Shown here: piece by piece, positions 57,778 through 64,000 of the stretch
Numbering within the stretch: position 1 is the stretch's first letter
How the letters are laid out: each line of letters begins with the position of its first letter
Source of the DNA: Flavobacterium sp. 1
GTDB lineage: Bacteria > Bacteroidota > Bacteroidia > Flavobacteriales > Flavobacteriaceae
NCBI RefSeq assembly: GCF_002797935.1
Contig: NZ_PGER01000001.1
Coordinates: 5,287,670 to 5,351,669, forward strand
Length of the DNA stretch: 64,000 bases
Direction: 5' to 3'
Notes under the pieces: model-generated
Told to the model about the DNA's origin: nothing
The model's input: the letters and a program-made list of their open reading frames with translations, nothing else
The model's database searches: none
Made by a program: the position numbers and the translations under genes

Positions 57778-58809
57778 TTATCTTGACAGTTTCATTAGTA
57801 TAAAATCTATTTTTTCAGTTAAATACGTATTTGGATCGTCTCCATCATCTTTCATTCTTAACATCTCACAGATGTCTTTTTGATCTAAACTTATAATTAA
57901 TTTACCTGATTCTCTTAACGATCCTTCCATAGCTGTAATAGCATTTTTTTCTGCTCCATCTCTGGTTAAAATAATAGCAATATTTCTAAGTGCCGTTTTG
58001 TATAAGTATTTTTCGGTGCTATAGACTTGACCTTGTTTTATTTTTTTTTTGTAATTTTTGAATTCAAAAACAACAAATCTTGAATGAAAATCACGAGCTA
58101 ATAATTTCCAAAAATCATTTGTTGAAGAGATTTTCGCAATTAAATCAAAAATGTGTAACGTGTCAACGGTTGTTGTTTGATTTTGCCAGTTTGAAAAGTC
58201 ATTTTCAAATATATATTTTAAAATTCTTTCACATTGGATTTCATATTCTTTAGCCGTTTTTTTGCCTGCTGATAAAGCAGTTAATTCTTCGCAAAGTTCT
58301 TTTCCTTTATTTACTTTTGGAATGTTTGTTTTTTTAAAATTTATGAATTCCATTGTATATTTGTGAGAATGAGTAAATACTCCATCGTAAATATCTTCTT
58401 CTCCTGATTGTGACAATTCTAATAATATAACTTCGAGTTCATTACGCAGATTTTTATTACCGCTTGTCAAAGAAATTAAAATCCCTCTGTCAAATATTTC
58501 AATCTCAAATTCCTTTTTTAGCTCTTCTCTTATTTGTGGTTCAATGTTAGCCGTTGAAACTAAAAAGCCTCCTTTATATTTATTATTTTGGAGATTATAT
58601 TGTAATTGAACAAGTGAATTTTTAATTGTTGAAATAGGGATTCTACGACTCCTATAAATTTTTACCTCAACTCCGTACGTATCTGAATTTTTTGCTATTT
58701 CAATGTCTACACCTTTATCAAGTGGTTGTGAAATAAGATTGCTATCTAACTTAAATGAGTTAAATAAATCAAATATAAAATGTTCAAATCTTAGCCCAAT
58801 GTTTCTCAT
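57778..58809 (-). CDS. Protein with two PD-(D/E)XK nuclease-like domains (Mrr-like N-terminus)
   Basis: The 343-residue protein contains an Mrr-type restriction endonuclease core in its first 100 residues: GLRFEHFIFDLF, DKGVDIEIAK and YGVEVKIYRS, the last two supplying the D and ExK residues. A second similar core lies in the C-terminal half (about 165-300): KEYEIQCERILKYIF, HIFDLIAKI and FVVFEFKNYKKK. The two together suggest a tandem nuclease. Mrr-family nucleases commonly act in antiviral restriction. It starts about 50 bases downstream of the OLD gene and precedes the small hypothetical gene. Confidence 0.75.
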   Translation of the reverse strand: MRNIGLRFEHFIFDLFNSFKLDSNLISQPLDKGVDIEIAKNSDTYGVEVKIYRSRRIPISTIKNSLVQLQYNLQNNKYKGGFLVSTANIEPQIREELKKEFEIEIFDRGILISLTSGNKNLRNELEVILLELSQSGEEDIYDGVFTHSHKYTMEFINFKKTNIPKVNKGKELCEELTALSAGKKTAKEYEIQCERILKYIFENDFSNWQNQTTTVDTLHIFDLIAKISSTNDFWKLLARDFHSRFVVFEFKNYKKKIKQGQVYSTEKYLYKTALRNIAIILTRDGAEKNAITAMEGSLRESGKLIISLDQKDICEMLRMKDDGDDPNTYLTEKIDFILMKLSR

Positions 58810-58857
58810 AAAATTCGCTTAGTTTTTTTAAAATGACATATGTTGTAAAAAGTATAT

Positions 58858-60665
58858 TTAGCAAATACTTAAATACTCTGCGAACATTTCTGTAAATTCA
58901 TATCTTTCAATTCCATTATCGTCATAAGTTTCTACTTCTCTAATTAAGGCAGCAGTCATATTTGGCCAATATGTGTCAAGTACATGGTCTTTTTTCTTTG
59001 ATTTTTGAATGCTAATTAAATGCTTAGCATCGTCTGTTTCAGTAAATGTGAATGTACTACCAGCCGGTAGCCCTAAAATTGATAAATGCAAATAATTTTC
59101 CGGTTCTCGTTTTCGAGTAACATAAGCTTTTATACCTTGAGCTTGTAACTCATTTATAGCGGTTGTGTTTATTGCTTCTTCAACTGTTCCCTTGTCAGAA
59201 TCTAAAAGAATGCACCAAGGAATATTAAATTGCTCTGCTAATTTTAAAGTTCTCCAATGCTTTAAATTTCCACAGCCACCAATCGGAACAATTGCGATTT
59301 CTTTTTCTAAAAAAGTATGTGTCAAATATCCTTCGTCTTTTAATACTTGCGAAGTATGATTAACAAAGCTAACATCGGATTTGCCTTCTACTAATAAAAG
59401 TGCTTTTGCTGATTTAGAAATGGGATCAGGTAAAAGTCCTAATGTATCAGCAATTTTTTGAAATACTTCATCAGTTCCTGATTCCACCGTTCTTACCATA
59501 CCTTCTTTATTTATAAATCTTAAACTTTGTAAAGGTAGAAGACCTGCTAAACTAGGAGTATGAGTAGTAAGTATGATTTGGGTATTAGGTGCATGTGATA
59601 ATTCTATAAAAGCTTTTATCAGCATTTCTTGGTGATTGGGATGTTGTGATGTTTCAGGCTCTTCGAATGCATATATTATTCTATCTCCAACGTTTCCGAG
59701 TCTTCTTTTTTCAGCTTCAGCTCTAAAAAAGTTTAACAATATCAATCTTCTTACACCGCTTCCACGTTTATTAATTGGAATATCATCTTCTGCTTTAATT
59801 GTAAGTTTAAATTGGGTGTCAAATTTAGGATCTGTTTTGAATTCTGGAATTAATTCGTCTGCTAGATCTGGAGCCATTTCTTTTAATTTTACTAAAGTCC
59901 GGTTAGCAGTTTCAATTGCTCTATTTCGAACTTGATTCTTTATATATGTCAATTCTGCTTCTAATTCTTGAAGTGCTTGCTGTACAGCAATTTTCATTGG
60001 ATCAGTTACCTCTTTATCCTCATCATTACTTTGTCGATCAGATTGAAAAAGGGCATATATCGGTAAGTAATTTTCTAGTGCAGTGTATACTTTTTTAGAA
60101 TCTTCTTTATCAATTAATAATTGTGTTGGTGCTAAATTTAAAGCCCCGATATGTTGCCAAATTGCTTCCCTTATTGATGAGTTAACATTTCCATTATAAT
60201 TAGCAGCAGCTATTCCTAAATCATTTGCTCGAGTTTTTAATTCTGTTTTTTTAATTCCAATAGATCATTAGCATTTCCTGAAGAAGGATGATTACAGACT
60301 ATGTATATTTTTTCTTTAGGTTTAGCTGAAGTTGCAGGGAAAACTTTTTTTATTTCTAATTTTCCTGCAATGTTTAATAAGTATTCTGCTGCCAATGTTG
60401 TTGGCGTTGCAGCATCGATAATTATTTCAGCTGGAAAATCATTGAATATACAAGTAATTTCAATATTGTTGCCAACTGAATTTTTGCTCAAATCTTCTCT
60501 TTCACAGACAACAATTTTATTATTAAAAAAGATTTCAAGTGCTTCAAGAATAGTAGATTTTCCAGCGTCATTTTTACCAATGAAAGCGGTCAAGTTTGAA
60601 ATAGGTATCGTAATTTCTTCAGTATAACCTCTGAAATTTTTAAGTTTGACTGATTCTAAATTCAT
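58858..60665 (-). pseudogene. OLD-family ATPase/TOPRIM nuclease, split by a frameshift
   Basis: The N-terminal frame (60665-60237) has the ABC/SMC-type start LKNFRGYTEEITIPISN and Walker A GKNDAGKST. The C-terminal frame (to 58858) has the RGSGVRRLILLNFF signature, Walker B YAFEEPETSQHP, the His loop ILTTHTPSLAG and a TOPRIM domain with LLVEGKSDVSFV and CILLDSDKGT. I read the DNA between them without stops in the second frame up to a run of seven A (minus strand, near 60246-60252); one extra A would restore a protein of about 600 residues. OLD nucleases (also GajA) act in phage defence. Confidence 0.85.
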
Positions 60666-60842
60666 TATTTAAATTTATTAGAGGTTATTGTACAAATTTC
60701 GTAGGTTTATCTACAACTTATATATGATAAGCATATTTTTACTTTATAAAACTGCCTGTTAGCAGTAGTGGAAGAAAGCGAATGTTTTCAAGTAAAAGTT
60801 TTATAAAATAGAGTTTTAAGTCTGGTAATTTTTATTGTTGAT
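60666..60842. other. Intergenic spacer between the OLD gene and the helicase gene
   Basis: I see no reading frame with coding character here. It is AT-rich and may contain the promoter of the OLD gene, but no clear TAnnTTTG element was found on the minus strand. Confidence 0.4.
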
Positions 60843-63800
60843 CTATATTTTGTTTTTAATTGTCTCGATTCCTTGATAGAAATATTTCAATACAAATACA
60901 TCAAATTGGTCTAAATCCCTAACTCTTGCTCTAACGGTTTTAATACCAAATTGATTAAATATATCTATAACTTGATGTATAGTTAAATCAGTTATAGTAA
61001 AGTTTATCAAACCACTAAGGTGGATCTTTCGAGAAATCATTCTTGGCAAGCCCGTATTCTTCAAGTTGATAAACAACTGTAGGTAAAAAAGCATGAGAAA
61101 GCCTCGATATAAAAGGAGATACATCTGAGTTGTTATGCCCAATCATTTCCTTATGCAAAATATTTACATCGTGAATTAAACTTGCTAATTTAAAAGTTGC
61201 ATTACGTTCCAATTTAAAAAAATCTTCAATTGTAACATTTGATCGGTTAATTTTCTTAAAATTGAAGGAATTGAACTTGTCCAATTTGCCTCTAAAGCTT
61301 TAACAAACTCAACAAAATTGTGTGAGAAGTATCCCATCGAGGATGCAAACGCAATATTTTGTGTAAAAATAATGCCACTTATCGGGGTCATTATTGTTAA
61401 GAAATCCAAAGCCATTCCAACTTTGGCTATTATCTCTCATATCTTTGGCTATTTCCAATAATAGTGGTCCATTTGTAATATGAAATTTATTTTCTTTTTG
61501 AAGTCGATTAAAAGCTTCTGCACCCAAAATCTCTGACATTTCGCGCTTAAACTGGAGAATTTGTGATATCTGATCACTTGTTAATTCCTCTTTATATTCT
61601 TCAGGATCGACATCATTAACCAACTCGTCAGGAAACTCCAAGTTTAATTGCATGTTTTCTTCTGCCGGTGGTTCATCTAAAATATAAATTTTACCAATAA
61701 AATGCTTAAACATTCTGCCACCACGACCAATAATATTTTTATAAGTAAAATCATTTATTGTTGCCCATCTGCTTTTTCCACTTAGATTTCTCCATAAAAT
61801 AACATTTTCAGCAGAAGTATTAACACCTTCAATTATTGATGATGTTGAGATCATATTATTGATTCCCCAATTAGATTCAAATAACCGAACTTGAATTTGA
61901 CTTAGTGACCTATGAAGTCTTCCGTTATGAACACCAGTACCTCTTCTAATTAAACTGGCTAATGTCCAATTTGCCGAGTAATGTTTTTCTAACCAATGAG
62001 AAAAAGCTTGTAAAAGTGGACTTTCATCAATAGGAAATTGATCAATAAATAAGTTTGTTACCTTTCCAATCTCTGCATAAGTCCCTGCATATATGAGTGT
62101 TTTAGTTTTTTTCATTCTTATTATTTCAAGTAACTTCTCGCTTTTTAATGATTCATCACCATTAATTTCCAACTGAAAATTATATTTCTCTAAATAAACT
62201 GTATTAAAATCTAATTTATAAAAACTCACATCTTTAGTAAAGAGACTATCGTTTAACTGACCAATGTTAGGAGCAAGGAAGTACTTCTGTTTTGCAATTT
62301 TACCAAGTTTAAGTATTGCCTTTAAAAGCGACGGTGATCTATCTTTTTCGAATTGTGCACTAGCCTTATAAAATTCATCAATAACTAATAAATCAATTGA
62401 TTCAATTGTATTAATATAATTAATTGCCCTTTCTTGTGGAAAAATTAAAATGTTTTTTTCTGCAAGTTCGACATCAGAGGTTGTTATTATTTTATATTGA
62501 TCAGCAAACTTATTATATAGTCTTCTTCTCGTTTCATCTGTAAGGGCAATAGTAGGTACTATAATTACAATATTATTAGGCTTTTTAATGGATATAAAAG
62601 CATCAATAACAAAACTTTTACCAAAACTTGTTGGAGCACTAACAGCTAGACTTTCTCCTCTAAGTAATTTTTTTAATAGAGAAGATTGCTCTCTGTGCAG
62701 TGTAACTGTTTTTTCTATTCCTATATCTGCCTTAAATGCTTCATGTATATATCTGTCTTGCCAATTTGAAGTTTCAACATCTATATACGGATAAAGTCCG
62801 GTCTGGCGAATTAAGTGATTAACTAGCGGAATATATTTATACTATTTTTTTTATGAAAATCTAATAGTTGAATTAATTTATCTCTTGCTGTAGAATCTTC
62901 ACCTTTGCTAATGTCATCATTGATAGTACGACAAATTTCAAAAATGTAGTTCTCATTTGAATTAGCACTTATTTGTAATGATGTTCCCCATTTTTATTGG
63001 TTCTTAAAAAATTCAACATTTGCTAAAAATTTTTCTACAATTGCCTCTTTTGAAGGAACTGGGAATAAAATAATATGAAAATTTATCTCTGAATACATCC
63101 ACAAACTTCTCCAAATTTTTTTAATTGTTTTTTGAAATAAGCTTGAGCTCTATTTTTATGAAATATCAAAATTTTCATCTTTATATTCTTGAGTCATAGT
63201 TTTGGTAGTACTTGTTACTTTGCATTCATGCAGAAGTAATATCGGAATGTGTAACTTTAGGTTTAATGGTGTCCATTGAAACCCCTGCTGAAATTGCGTC
63301 CAATATTTGTTGACGTAATGTTTCATCCTCAATTAATTCGTTCAAATCTGCTACGTTGTTATAATACTGTTTTCAAGGTCTAATTTATCTTTGGTCAAAG
63401 CATTTTCAACAGACTGAACAATAGATCCTAATCGTGCGTTTGAATATCATTATAAAACTTTGCTTCGCCATACCATAAGGTAAAATCGCCATCTTTTACA
63501 ACTACATGAACACTATCACTCCTTGGCATTATCCTGATTGTTTTGTTTGTAAAAAATTTTGGGGACTACTGGTAACGCATCATAGTGATGTTCAATAGAT
63601 GCCATACAATACTATTCGGCTAAGTCACTCTCTTTACCATATATCATCATCACCATCGGTTAATTCTTAACTTTTTGCAGCTCTATTACGCAATGTTCCT
63701 TGCTCTTTGATCTATTAAAACTTGCTTGCGTTCTTCCTCTCGCAGAAAGCTGCTGTTTCTTTAATATTGTCCCAAATAAAGCTTTGAAATTTTGAATACC

Positions 63801-63939
63801 GCCAAGAACCTTCTTCAAAATCATTTATTATACTTAAAACTTTCTTTTTGTCAATTGGCTAAAGAAGCATCTGAATTAAAGTTGCTAAACGACTCATCCA
63901 ATAAGATTCAAATTTAACTTTGTTTATTAGATCACTCAT
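60843..63939 (-). pseudogene. Superfamily 2 (Ski2/DEAD-like) helicase gene with multiple frameshifts
   Basis: A start-like ATG at 63939 (SDLINKVKFESYWMSRLATL) is followed by coding-looking pieces in changing frames. From about 62820 to 61309 one frame stays open, with Walker A SAPTSFGKSFVID, VIIVPTIALTDE, DEFYKASA (motif II, DExY in place of DExH), motif V-like STSSIIEGVN and motif VI-like IIGRGGRM. The last 450 bases continue in three further frames to a stop at 60845. At least six shifts are seen, most repaired by one extra A in an A-run. The intact protein would be about 1000 residues. Confidence 0.75.
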
Positions 63940-64000
63940 AAATATAATATTTTACACAAATTAACATATAAATTAAAATCTTAATTTTTGAATGAAAAAA

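Noticed and set aside
57069-63939. Gabija or Hachiman system
   Set aside because: The helicase is not UvrD-like as in GajB, and the nuclease partner does not look like HamA; two extra genes are present. I keep only a general defence-like call.

Overview
The window looks like a chromosome segment from a Flavobacterium-type member of the Bacteroidota. The DNA is strongly AT-rich, promoter-like sequences match the Bacteroidota TAnnTTTG -7 element, one secreted protease ends in a type IX secretion C-terminal domain, and RHS proteins carry the DYYPFGM-type core seen in this phylum. No rRNA, tRNA or CRISPR array was recognised.

Layout. (1) 1-8377, + strand: the distal part of a capsule/exopolysaccharide locus, with a polymerase-like tail, three glycosyltransferases, a hexapeptide acyltransferase, an initiating sugar-phosphate transferase, a Wza-type export lipoprotein and a Wzc-type tyrosine kinase. 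(2) 8378-8956: a terminator, a palindromic repeat and a gene remnant. (3) 8957-20470, - strand: a compact operon that reads as a nearly complete type II secretion / type IV pilus-like machine, with C/PilP-, M/PilO-, L/PilMN-, D-, E-, prepilin peptidase-, G-, F-, J/H-, I- and K-like genes plus a lipoprotein and a MORN-repeat protein. (4) 20726-23446, - strand: a secreted reprolysin-like metalloprotease with a P domain and a type IX sorting domain. (5) 23745-53210, + strand: a giant operon of a Skp-like chaperone, a lipoprotein, an 1872-aa RHS-shell-like protein, two paralogous LRR/PKD surface proteins (one with a VWA domain), a 238-aa exported protein, a roughly 3730-aa RHS protein ending in a toxin-like tip, and a small immunity candidate.

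(6) 53178-56421: this is the most unusual part. A tyrosine recombinase gene is flanked by nested inverted repeats. Beyond it, in opposite orientation, lies a second RHS core tip with a different C-terminus and its own lipoprotein-like immunity candidate. The expressed and silent tips share a homology start at the codons for DYYPFG, in the same reading phase, so an inversion between those points would exchange the toxin tip and immunity gene in frame. I propose an invertible RHS tip-switching locus.

(7) 57069-63939, - strand: a defence-like operon of a Ski2/DEAD-type helicase, an OLD-family ATPase/TOPRIM nuclease, a protein with two PD-(D/E)XK-like domains and a small protein of unknown function. 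The helicase and OLD genes are broken by several single-base shifts, mostly missing A residues in A-runs. This is either decay or under-called homopolymers near the end of the window.

Working model (inference): the RHS, LRR and PKD proteins carry Sec signals and would reach the periplasm. The adjacent T2SS-like machine is a plausible, unproven exporter of the assembled complex. The Skp-like protein would act as its dedicated chaperone, and the recombinase locus would diversify the toxin tip.
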